A DNA stretch of 37,551 bases from Planctomycetia bacterium. GTDB lineage: Bacteria; Planctomycetota; Planctomycetia; Pirellulales; UBA1268. Position 1 is the first letter of the stretch. Each line of letters opens with the position of its first letter. The notes below the pieces were generated by a model that searched no databases, was not told the DNA's origin, and saw nothing but the letters and a program-made list of their open reading frames with translations. Location of the stretch: the NCBI GenBank assembly GCA_026401035.1, contig JAPLNR010000081.1:1-37551 (forward strand), given 5' to 3'. Made by a program: the position numbers and the translations under genes. Shown here in pieces: positions 17,103 to 25,080 of the stretch.

Positions 17103-18848
17103 ATGATCATCCAGGAACTCCATCACATCCAGCAGCGGCACCGCTATCTGCCGGAGGCAGAACTGCGCAAACTCGCGGAGCGCACCGGAACGCCGCTCCA
17201 CCGGCTGCAGGAGGTAGCCAGTTTCTTTCCGCACTTCAGACGCTCTCCCGCACCGGCTGTCGAGGTGCTCGTCTGCCACGACATGGCCTGCCATCAGCAG
17301 GGCTGCGCCGGACTCAAACGCGACCTCGAGCAGCTGCTTGCCGACGAACGATCGCAGGGCGTCGCGGCGGTGAAATATGCCTCCTGCCTGGGTCGTTGCG
17401 ACCGGCCCGTGGCGACGCTGATCAATGACGAGCCCTACCTGGGCCGGTCGGCCGCGGATCTCGGACGGATCGTCCGCGACACCCTCGCCGGCCGCCGGCC
17501 GGCTGCCGACACCGACGGCGGCTACGAGCTGCATGCCAACCGGCCCTGGCGGATCGATCCCTATACCGCCGGGCCCGACTATGCCGCGGTGCGGTCGTTC
17601 GTGGCGTCGTTCGACCGTCAGGCAGCGATCGAGATGCTCAAAGCCTCCGACCTCCGCGGCATGGGAGGCGCCGGCGTGCCGGCCCACCAGAAGTGGACCG
17701 ACGTCTGGAAGGCGAAGGGGGACCAGAAATACATCGTCTGCAATGCCGACGAGAGCGAACCGGGCACCTTCAAGGATCGCGAGATCCTCACGCGGCATCC
17801 GCATCTCGTGCTGGAGGGCGTCATTCTCGCCGGCCTGCTGACGGGCGCCACGCAGGGCACGATCTACATCCGTCACGAGTATGCCGAACAGATCGCGATC
17901 ATGAACCGCGAGATTGCGCGGGCGGCTTCGATGGGCGCCTGCGGGCCGAACGTGTTCGGAACCGGCCGGAGTTTTCCGGTCGATGTCTTCACGAGCCCCG
18001 GGGGCTATATCTGCGGCGAACAGAGCGCCTTGATCGAGGCGATGGAAGACCGCCGCGCCCAGCCGCGGAACAAGCCGCCGCAGCTTGAGACCAACGGCCT
18101 CTACGACAAGCCCACTCTCGTCAGTAATGTCGAGACTTTCGCCTGGGCGCCGGCGATCATGATCAAGGGGGGCGAATGGTATGCCGCCGAGGGCAGCAAC
18201 GGCTGCAAGGGGCGGCGGCTGTTTTCGATTTCGGGTGACGTCGCCCGGCCGGGTGTCTACGAGGTGCCCAACGGCATCACGCTGCGAGAATTTCTCGTCG
18301 ATCTGGCGGGGGGCGTCGTGGGCGGGCTCAAGGCGTTTGCCCCCTCGGGGCCGTCGGGTGGATTTCTGCCGGCGCGGCTGCCAGTGACGTCACTCCCCCG
18401 CGGCTGGGACAAGAGGGCCCCGGCCCGTCTGGCAGAGTCCGTGGCGGCTGCGGGAGGCACCCACCTCGACATTCTCGAACTGCAGCTCGACCTGCAGCGG
18501 TTTCGTGACCTAGGACTCGCGATCGGGGCCGGCCTCGTGGTCTACAACGAATCCCGCGACATGGTCGCTGAGGCAGTCAACTGCTGCGAGTTTTTTCGTG
18601 ACGAGTCGTGCGGCAAATGCGTGCCTTGCCGGCTGGGATCGCAGAAGATCGTGGAGGTGGGAACGCAACTCGCCGGCAACGGTCTCAACCAGGCGGCGCT
18701 GGCAACGCAGCAGCAGTTGGTGAACGAGCTCACCCGCGCGATGGAAATGACGTCGATCTGCGGGCTGGGCATGGTGGCTGCCAAGCCGCTGCAGTCGGTG
18801 TTCGAGTTTTTCCCGGCCGATGTCGCGGCACACCTCCGGAAGACCTGA
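17103..18848 (+). CDS. NuoE-NuoF fusion: NAD(P)H-oxidising flavoprotein subunit
   Basis: A 581-residue cytoplasmic protein with TAAGG six bases before the ATG. Residues 1-125 are NuoE-like: a helical part (HHIQQRHRYLPEAEL) and a thioredoxin-like [2Fe-2S] domain with Cys58, Cys63, Cys95 and Cys99. Residues about 150-581 are NuoF-like: the FMN site SDLRGMGGAGVPAHQKW (182-198), NADESEPGTFKDR (214-226), GYICGEQSALIEAMED (301-316), an SLBB domain (about 375-410), and the [4Fe-4S] site ESCGKCVPCR with Cys503, Cys506, Cys509 plus Cys553. This fusion is like HydB of bifurcating hydrogenases and FdsB of soluble formate dehydrogenases. It would move electrons between NAD(H) and the Fe-S protein encoded 4 bases downstream. 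No ferredoxin tail as in HydB is present. Confidence 0.92.
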   Translation: MIIQELHHIQQRHRYLPEAELRKLAERTGTPLHRLQEVASFFPHFRRSPAPAVEVLVCHDMACHQQGCAGLKRDLEQLLADERSQGVAAVKYASCLGRCDRPVATLINDEPYLGRSAADLGRIVRDTLAGRRPAADTDGGYELHANRPWRIDPYTAGPDYAAVRSFVASFDRQAAIEMLKASDLRGMGGAGVPAHQKWTDVWKAKGDQKYIVCNADESEPGTFKDREILTRHPHLVLEGVILAGLLTGATQGTIYIRHEYAEQIAIMNREIARAASMGACGPNVFGTGRSFPVDVFTSPGGYICGEQSALIEAMEDRRAQPRNKPPQLETNGLYDKPTLVSNVETFAWAPAIMIKGGEWYAAEGSNGCKGRRLFSISGDVARPGVYEVPNGITLREFLVDLAGGVVGGLKAFAPSGPSGGFLPARLPVTSLPRGWDKRAPARLAESVAAAGGTHLDILELQLDLQRFRDLGLAIGAGLVVYNESRDMVAEAVNCCEFFRDESCGKCVPCRLGSQKIVEVGTQLAGNGLNQAALATQQQLVNELTRAMEMTSICGLGMVAAKPLQSVFEFFPADVAAHLRKT

Positions 18849-18852
18849 AGCC

Positions 18853-21399
18853 ATGACAGCCCAAAGCACCGATCTCGAAGACAACGGCCTAGTCCTGCCG
18901 GAGGAGGACGGCCTCTTCGCCCGCGACATCGACGGTCAGCTCGTGCGGATGGACAAGGTCACCGCGGCCGATTTCGAGAAGCAGATCACGATCAAGATCG
19001 ACGGCCGCGAGGTGACGGTGCCGAAGGCGGTGCCGCAGACCGACTCGCAGGGGAAGATTCTGCGCGACGCCGAGGGGCGTCCTGTGCCGCGAGCCACCAC
19101 GATTTACGACGCCGCCACCAAGGCCTATGCGGGTGATCCCGCGGGGCACCCGATCCCGGTTCTCTGCCATCAGGAGCATCTCGATCCGGTCGGCGTCTGC
19201 CGCGTCTGCTGTGTGGAGATCGCCAAGGTGAAGCGTGGCTCCATGCAGCGCGAGCGGAAGCTCCTGCCGGCCTGCCACCATCGCGTCGAGGAGACGATGG
19301 AGGTGCAGACGATCCGCTCGCCGGATCTGGCGGCGCGGAAACGCGTTGATGCAAACGTGCGGACGCTCGTGAACCTGCTCGCCGCCGATCATCTGCCGGC
19401 CGATTGGAAGGCCAACCTACCGGCCAACGAGCTCGGCCGGCTCACCGAAACCCTCGACGAGCTCGCCTGCGGTGCGCGGGCGCTCGAGTTGGCTGCCGAA
19501 CCGGCCGCCGATCCCGCGGCCATCGAGGCGAAGTGGCCGCTCACCGGAGCGCAGTCGTTCACGCCGCGGTCGCTCGCCCGCGGCAAGGACGACAGTTCCT
19601 TGCGGATCGCCGTCGACCACGACCAATGCATCCTCTGCGACCGCTGCGTGCGGGCCTGCAACGAGGTGAAGGAAAACCACGTCATCGGCCGGTCGGGCAA
19701 GGGATATGCCACGCATATCGGCTTCGACCTCGACGATCCGATGGGCTCCTCCAGTTGCGTGTCTTGCGGCGAGTGCATGATTTCGTGCCCCACCGGGGCG
19801 CTCGTGTTTCGCGAGCTGGTCGGAGGAACCTCGGTTGAAAAACACGACCGCACGTGGGTCGACGCCCTCCGGCAGCATCCGCTGTTCGCAGGCATCCCGG
19901 CGAAGTTTCTCGAATGGAACTCGCAGAGCATCAACCGTCGTCGGTTTCGTGCCGGCGAGGTGATCTGCCACGAGGGAGAATATGCGTCGACGGCGTTCGT
20001 GATCGTTCAGGGCCGTGTGGGCGTGTCGATCGGCGCGTCAGCCTCTCGGCCGGGGCACCAGGCGGCCGGCGGCTTCAAGGCACTTGTCCGCTCCGCGACC
20101 GGCTGGCTGCAGGGATCGGCATCGGCCCGGCCAAGCCGGCGGCCCAAGAAGAAAAAGTCCGTCGCGATCGATAGCGGCCGGTCGCTCGAACTGGTCGACG
20201 GGAAGTGGGTGGGCGAGCTGACGCCCGCCGACGTGCTTTTCGGCGAGATGGCGTGCCTGAACGCCTACCCGCGGTCGGCGACGGTGGTGGCGCTCGAAGA
20301 GACCGAACTGCTGGAGGTCAATCGCAACGTGCTGTACATGCTGCAGCGCAGCGAGTCGTCGCGGCACATCCTCGATCAGGCCTACCGCAGCCGCACCCTG
20401 GCCCAGGAATTCAAGCAGCTCTCGATGTTTCGCGATCTCTCCGCGGAGGAGCGGCAGCGCTGTGCCGAGTTTCTGCGGGACCGGGCGGAGCTCGTGACCG
20501 TAGACAAGGGCCAGCCGATCTTCCGCCAGGGGGATCTCGCGACCGACTTCTACAAGGTGCGGTTTGGGTTCGTGAAGGTGTCGCAGCGGATGGGGGAGCA
20601 CGAACGTGTGCTCGACTACCTCGGCCCCGGCCGGACGTTTGGCGAGATCGGGCTCATTTCGTCGATGGTCGACCTCGACTCGGAACTGGGCGCCTCCGGC
20701 GGCGCCCGTACGCTCCGTGTAGCCACCTGCACGGCGCTCGACACCGTCGAACTCGTACGCATCCGCGGCGACGATTTCCGCGCGATCGTCGAGCGCTACC
20801 CGGCTGTCCGTGAGGAGCTCGTCGCGGAGGCCCGGCGTCTGCTCAACCTCAACGTCGAGCGTGGTCAGCAGGTCGACGAGGGGCTCGAAAACTTCATCGG
20901 CAACGGCCTCTACAGTGCGCAGAAACTGCTCGTGCTCGATCTGGAGAGTTGCACGCGGTGCGACGAATGCACGCGGGCCTGCTCCGACACCCACGAGGGC
21001 GTGACGCGGCTGATTCGCGAGGGATTGCGGTTCGAGAACTTCCTCGTGGCCAGTTCCTGCCGGTCCTGCCTCGATCCCTACTGCCTGGTCGGATGCCCCG
21101 TCGACGCGATCCACCGTAAGCCGCGTGAAAACCACCCCGGCGCGGTCGAGATCGTGATCGAGGACCACTGCATCGGCTGCGGTCTCTGCTCAAGCAACTG
21201 CCCTTACGGCAATATCTCGATGCACAAGGATGAGGAAGAGGAGCGGCGGGTCGCCACCACCTGCGACCTCTGCCGCGATCTCGTCGGTCCCGACGAAGAC
21301 CCCAGCTGCGTCTACGCCTGCCCCCACAACGCCGCCTTCCGCATGAGCGGGCAGGAGCTCTTGAAGATCGTCTCCAGCCGGCGCGAAATGGTCTCCTGA
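18853..21399 (+). CDS. Multi-[Fe-S] protein: NuoG/HoxU-like N-terminus, two cNBDs, HycB-like ferredoxin C-terminus
   Basis: 848 residues from the ATG at 18853, 4 bases after the nuoEF stop. Domains: [2Fe-2S] with Cys105, Cys116, Cys119, Cys141 (PVLCHQEHLDPVGVCRVCC); two [4Fe-4S] sites, Cys259/262/265/269 and Cys302/305/308/312; cNBD 1 (about 340-500), with cassette FGEMACLNAYPRSATV (463-478) and a basic insert (PKKKKS, 431-436); cNBD 2 (about 522-665), with FGEIGLISS but an altered cassette and an insert; then a DMSO-reductase-B/HycB-like ferredoxin region with four Cys groups (700-710, 736-748, 773-783, 804-823). The total predicted content is one [2Fe-2S] and six [4Fe-4S] clusters. The His-Cys3 cluster of NuoG is lost: His180 remains in LLAADHLPADW, but no Cys follows. 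No molybdopterin or hydrogenase domain is present. It is likely the electron-transfer partner of NuoEF, gated by a ligand. Confidence 0.9.
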   Translation: MTAQSTDLEDNGLVLPEEDGLFARDIDGQLVRMDKVTAADFEKQITIKIDGREVTVPKAVPQTDSQGKILRDAEGRPVPRATTIYDAATKAYAGDPAGHPIPVLCHQEHLDPVGVCRVCCVEIAKVKRGSMQRERKLLPACHHRVEETMEVQTIRSPDLAARKRVDANVRTLVNLLAADHLPADWKANLPANELGRLTETLDELACGARALELAAEPAADPAAIEAKWPLTGAQSFTPRSLARGKDDSSLRIAVDHDQCILCDRCVRACNEVKENHVIGRSGKGYATHIGFDLDDPMGSSSCVSCGECMISCPTGALVFRELVGGTSVEKHDRTWVDALRQHPLFAGIPAKFLEWNSQSINRRRFRAGEVICHEGEYASTAFVIVQGRVGVSIGASASRPGHQAAGGFKALVRSATGWLQGSASARPSRRPKKKKSVAIDSGRSLELVDGKWVGELTPADVLFGEMACLNAYPRSATVVALEETELLEVNRNVLYMLQRSESSRHILDQAYRSRTLAQEFKQLSMFRDLSAEERQRCAEFLRDRAELVTVDKGQPIFRQGDLATDFYKVRFGFVKVSQRMGEHERVLDYLGPGRTFGEIGLISSMVDLDSELGASGGARTLRVATCTALDTVELVRIRGDDFRAIVERYPAVREELVAEARRLLNLNVERGQQVDEGLENFIGNGLYSAQKLLVLDLESCTRCDECTRACSDTHEGVTRLIREGLRFENFLVASSCRSCLDPYCLVGCPVDAIHRKPRENHPGAVEIVIEDHCIGCGLCSSNCPYGNISMHKDEEEERRVATTCDLCRDLVGPDEDPSCVYACPHNAAFRMSGQELLKIVSSRREMVS

Positions 21400-22016
21400 C
21401 GGAGGACAGGCTTCAGCCTGTCTCGGAAACCGCTGCTTCCGCTTCGGCTCTCAATCGGCAACTCGCGCAACCCGGCTTCGGGCGACCCATGCCCCGTCGC
21501 CGGACGCTCGCTACGTCAGTTAGCCCAACCCGGCTTCGGGCGACCCATGCCCCGTCGCCGGACGCTCGCTACGGACATCCTGTCCTTCGCTCACTCGATG
21601 CTGACTGCGCTCCGGCATCCTGGCTGCGCTAGTCAGCAACGCCGGCTCCTGGGGCATGGGTCGCCCGAAGCCTCCCCGTAGCGGGTTAAGCGGAGAAAGA
21701 GTGGGTTCACTGCGGAAAGGGGGAATGCATCAGGCTGCCCTCCCTTCAGCACCTACGACTCCCGATGCTTTCGGCGGAGCTGGTCGGGGGCACGCGCAGA
21801 AGCCGGTGAATCTTTGCGCCTCACGAGCGATTCGCCGTTGGCCAAACGGGCCTCCTGTAGCACACCGCAGGTGGGTCGGAGACCTCACTTCCGCCGGCTT
21901 CGAGCATGTCACCGCCGGCTCCGAATACGGCTTGGCATCCAGTGCACAGCGCGTCACCGCCGGCTCCGAGTGCGGTCTGTTGGCACGCGACAGACCGTGA
22001 CAGGCTGAAGCCCGTC
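21400..22016. repeat. 617-bp gene-free region with direct and inverted repeats
   Basis: Contains: a palindrome ACAGGCTTCAGCCTGT (21406-21421); a 48-bp direct repeat (21468-21515 and 21526-21573, 58 bp apart, identical by eye); an inverted copy of its 20-bp core (21653-21672 against 21474-21493 and 21532-21551); a 17-bp direct repeat GTCACCGCCGGCTCCGA (21908-21924 and 21953-21969); and a diverged form of the first palindrome (GACAGGCTGAAGCCCGTC, 21999-22016) touching the stop codon of the next gene. No convincing gene or RNA is seen. It looks like a cluster of REP-like intergenic elements between the Fe-S operon and the cytochrome island. Confidence 0.7.
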
Positions 22017-23435
22017 CTACTGGAGCGACTCGGCGAGGGCCTGAAGTTCAGCCTGCACGCTGGCGGAGTCGTAGCCCTGCGGGCTGTTGAATCGCACCCG
22101 CCGGCCGCCCAGATCGGCTTCCCGAAACTCGAGCAGGCCTCTCAGAGTGGCGAGCCGTGCCCGCGCGGCGGATACGTCTCTCGTTGTCGCCAGTTGATCG
22201 ACGAGGGCCGTGAGGGCCCTGGTGGCGGAGACAGCCTCGTCCCAACTTGTGGCATCGATGCCAGCGACCACGTCCTGGGCAAGTTTTGCGGCCGGCAGCG
22301 CCGCGAGCCGGCCGGCGACGCCCGGCCGCGCGTGCTCGATTGCCCGGCGGCAGGCCTCGATCGATGACTGTGAGGGGGGCCGCCACCAATTCGCCTCCAC
22401 GTCGCTGCGGAATGCGAGGAGTGTTTGGGCAGCCTCATCGGGCAGGATCACGCTCAGGAGCGACCAGGTCATGGGATCGAGCTTGGGAACGCCGAGATGT
22501 TTGCCGGCGGGAGGGACGCTGACCGTCAGCCCGCGGTCGAGCGGTGCTACGGCGGGCCGATGGCAGCCATAACAATCGAAGGCCGTGAATTCGGGCCAGA
22601 CGCCCGCGGCCCCGTCGTGGCCGGCTGCGGCCGGGCCCTGCTCTCCGGCCGCCGACTGCACGGCCACCTGCGCCAGATAGGCCTCGAGTCCGCCGAGCCG
22701 GCCCAGCGCCCATTCGTCCAGGGGGCCGGCTTCTCCGGCAGCGGCAGTGAAGCGGTCGTGCCAGTGTGGCGGCTCCGCGGCCTTGTAACTGCGCAGCTCG
22801 AAGGTCAGCCGGGGATGGCCGGCCGCGATGAGATCGTGGCTCACCTCGTGCAGCGTGCCGTCGGCCGCCGGCGGGCCGCCGATGTGACACTGCCCGCATT
22901 GGCTGGCGCAGGCGAACGGGTCGGCAAGATCGACCATGCCGAGCGTGTTGCCCTTCGTCTTCCAGCCCGGCAGCGTGTGTGCGACCAGCCAGTCGCCGGC
23001 CGGGCCGTGGCATGACTCGCAGCTCACCCCGTCGGCCATGGCCGCACGTCGCTCGGTTGCATGGCAGCCCAGGCAGGCTTTGTTTTCATGGGCCGGCGGC
23101 TGGGGCCGCGCGGGATCCCGGGCCGCGAGCGCCGCCACGATCTGCTTGGCAAGGGGCTCATGGAGCACCCTGTAGGCCCGCGTGTGTCGGTCGCGGGATG
23201 CCCAGACGGTGTAGGCGCTCTCCCACGCCGCATGCCCCTCGACGGCCGCGGCGTGGCAGCCTGACGACGAACAACTGCCGGCACCGAGCACTTCGCGAGG
23301 CGGCGCGACGCTGCGGGCGGCGGCCGTCGGCGAGACCGTCGGCTGTTCGCGACGGCCCCCGAAGAGGCCGCGCAGCATCAGCACCGCGAGGGCGACGGCG
23401 ATCACCACGACGATTGTTCGGCGGCTGCCGCCCAT
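22017..23435 (-). CDS. Pentahaem cytochrome c, membrane-anchored (cytochrome c554-like), copy A
   Basis: 472 residues from the ATG at 23435, chosen because GGAAGGG lies 5 bases upstream and a membrane segment follows at once (TIVVVIAVALAVLML, residues 7-21). Haem sites: an unusual C-x4-CH (Cys55-Cys60-His61, SCSSSGCH), then CLGCH (121), CESCH (139), CGQCH (180) and CYGCH (288). It shares blocks with the copy at 26312: RAYRVLHEP, HDLIAAGHPRLTFE and WPEF-x3-FDC. The first CxxxxCH plus clustered CxxCH sites recall cytochrome c554/NapC-type electron carriers. The C-terminal 180 residues lack haem sites. It is the third gene of a minus-strand operon after cytochrome b and the decahaem gene (13-base gap). 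Confidence 0.88.
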   Translation of the reverse strand: MGGSRRTIVVVIAVALAVLMLRGLFGGRREQPTVSPTAAARSVAPPREVLGAGSCSSSGCHAAAVEGHAAWESAYTVWASRDRHTRAYRVLHEPLAKQIVAALAARDPARPQPPAHENKACLGCHATERRAAMADGVSCESCHGPAGDWLVAHTLPGWKTKGNTLGMVDLADPFACASQCGQCHIGGPPAADGTLHEVSHDLIAAGHPRLTFELRSYKAAEPPHWHDRFTAAAGEAGPLDEWALGRLGGLEAYLAQVAVQSAAGEQGPAAAGHDGAAGVWPEFTAFDCYGCHRPAVAPLDRGLTVSVPPAGKHLGVPKLDPMTWSLLSVILPDEAAQTLLAFRSDVEANWWRPPSQSSIEACRRAIEHARPGVAGRLAALPAAKLAQDVVAGIDATSWDEAVSATRALTALVDQLATTRDVSAARARLATLRGLLEFREADLGGRRVRFNSPQGYDSASVQAELQALAESLQ

Positions 23436-23440
23436 GCATT

Positions 23441-23447
23441 CCCTTCC
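23441..23447 (-). promoter_or_regulatory. Shine-Dalgarno GGAAGGG for pentahaem cytochrome A
   Basis: On the minus strand, GGAAGGG is followed by 5 bases and then the ATG at 23435. It supports that start over a longer upstream frame overlapping the decahaem gene. Confidence 0.5.
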
Positions 23448-23448
23448 G

Positions 23449-25077
23449 TCAGGGTGTGCCGTGGGGCCCGAGCCCGTGGTAGCCGTGACACTCGACGCAG
23501 TCGAACCGGACGCCGCCGACCATTTTTTTCGTGGCCCCGTCATAGCGTGACGGGGCATGGCATTCGGTGCACGATTCGCGTCCCGCGATCATCACCACAT
23601 CGTTGTCGAGCGGAGAGCCGGCGGTCAGGCCCGTGGCCACGTCGTCGGGATAGGCTGCGGCGTGACAGATCCGGCAGTCATAACCCCGATGGGGCTGGTG
23701 ATTGAATTTCGCCTTCGCGAACCAGATTTCGGGAACCCGGGTCGGTGGCACGCGAAACCAGCCGGCATTCAGTGCCGCTGCGGCAGGTCCGAGGAGACCG
23801 CGATTGGCCGCCACGCTCGCGGACTCGATGTCGTGGCACTTCTCGCATGTGCCCCTGACGAAGGTCTGCGCCGTCGCCACCTGTTCGATGATCGCGGTGC
23901 GGAGCGTTTCCGCCACGGGCGCGGCTGCGGGTGCGGCCGGCAACGGGGCCTGCGGTGCGATCGGTCGATCGAGCATTTTTTGGTCGTTCGTGGTCGCCCG
24001 GTCGACAAAGGTCGATTCCAGAAAGTGCCGCAGGGCCTCCGCATCGAGGCCGTGCGGCACGAAGGCGTCGGTCGCATTTGCCGGAGCGGTGGCCGCCGCA
24101 GCCTGATCAGCGGACAACGTTCGATCCTGGGCGACCGATGCACCTTCGTACGGCAGCACGTGGCAGGCGGCACAGTGCCGCTCGAACTCGACCGGCAGTG
24201 CATAGGCCCCGGGGGGGGATGCCGAGAGCAGCCCGCTCACCAGTCGCATGTCTCCCGGTGCCAGCGAGGGGGCGAACTCGTGGCATGAATTGCAGGAGAG
24301 CTGGATCGGATCGGCATCGTGTCCGTCGGGTGGGGCATACCGCTGCCGATCCGCTTCCTGGAGCATCCCATACGTCCAGACCTCCGCGGTGCCGCGCGTG
24401 ACGGGTGTTTTTGCGTGGTCAGTCTTGGTGGCGGTGGGTCCGAACGTGAGTCCGGCCCGCATGTGCCGCCCGTGCGAGAATTTGATCCGGCCGGGATCGG
24501 AGGCGAGGGAGGCAAACGCGGGGTGGTGCTCGTTATCGAACCGGGTGATCGGCGTCGTGATCTTCGCGGGCGTGATGTCCGCCGCGGCGATCCGATGCGC
24601 GGCGATATTCGCATGGCAGGCGGTGCAGGTCTGGTCGGCCACGCGCTTGAGATCGTTCGACCGCCCCTGATGGTCGGTATGGCACGAGGCGCACGACCCG
24701 ACCTCCGCGGAGACCTGCAGCGGGTGGTGGGCCGGAGCCCGGTGGCAGACCTCGCACTTGGACTCCACTTCCCGGCGGGTTTCCGCCGTGGTGAGCCAGG
24801 TGTTGTCTTTGATCGGCGACAATGGAACGTGACAGGCCTCGCAGTCGTTCTCCCACTTGGCATGCACGGCGGCGACCGGTCCGGGCGAGTGATGCCGGGG
24901 CACGTCGATCGCGCCCCACGCACACCAGCCGACGCCAGCGGCAATGGCGGCGATGATCAGCCAACGCCGCGTCGCCTGAAAAGAGCTGAGCTGCTTGAAG
25001 TACGAACGGTTGATCCGCGAGACGTGCTCGCGGGACGTCGTCGTACGATTCGAAAGTGGGTCATCGGGTGGGGGCAT
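23449..25077 (-). CDS. Membrane-anchored decahaem cytochrome c
   Basis: 542 residues with an uncleaved-looking N-terminal anchor (RWLIIAAIAAGVGWCAWGA, 38-56) after about 35 polar cytoplasmic residues, so the haem domain faces the periplasm. Ten CxxCH sites: Cys79, 108, 129, 151, 262, 302, 411, 468, 503 and 527. Further His-rich stretches (FSHGRHMRAG at 200-209, FNHQPHRGYDC at 458-468) could supply distal ligands, as in c7/c3-type modules. Spacing suggests a cluster of four haems, a middle pair and a final four. The start lies 3 bases after the cytochrome b stop, so the two are surely co-translated. Likely role: taking electrons from the membrane protein and passing them to the pentahaem proteins or outward. 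Confidence 0.9.
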   Translation of the reverse strand: MPPPDDPLSNRTTTSREHVSRINRSYFKQLSSFQATRRWLIIAAIAAGVGWCAWGAIDVPRHHSPGPVAAVHAKWENDCEACHVPLSPIKDNTWLTTAETRREVESKCEVCHRAPAHHPLQVSAEVGSCASCHTDHQGRSNDLKRVADQTCTACHANIAAHRIAAADITPAKITTPITRFDNEHHPAFASLASDPGRIKFSHGRHMRAGLTFGPTATKTDHAKTPVTRGTAEVWTYGMLQEADRQRYAPPDGHDADPIQLSCNSCHEFAPSLAPGDMRLVSGLLSASPPGAYALPVEFERHCAACHVLPYEGASVAQDRTLSADQAAAATAPANATDAFVPHGLDAEALRHFLESTFVDRATTNDQKMLDRPIAPQAPLPAAPAAAPVAETLRTAIIEQVATAQTFVRGTCEKCHDIESASVAANRGLLGPAAAALNAGWFRVPPTRVPEIWFAKAKFNHQPHRGYDCRICHAAAYPDDVATGLTAGSPLDNDVVMIAGRESCTECHAPSRYDGATKKMVGGVRFDCVECHGYHGLGPHGTP

Positions 25078-25080
25078 GGA

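Noticed and set aside
14367..17876. 1169-codon open frame on the minus strand
   Set aside because: It lies opposite the GH63-like and NuoEF genes, whose motifs are clear. Its translation is rich in Arg, Gly, Val and His without any domain; it results from GC-rich third codon positions.
17103..21399. Reading the pair as an electron-bifurcating [FeFe] hydrogenase
   Set aside because: No H-cluster motifs (TSCCPxW, MPCxxKxxE) occur in either protein or elsewhere in the window.
21400..22016. CRISPR array
   Set aside because: There are only two copies of the 48-bp unit, 10 bp apart, and the other repeats are unrelated in sequence; no regular spacers and no cas genes.
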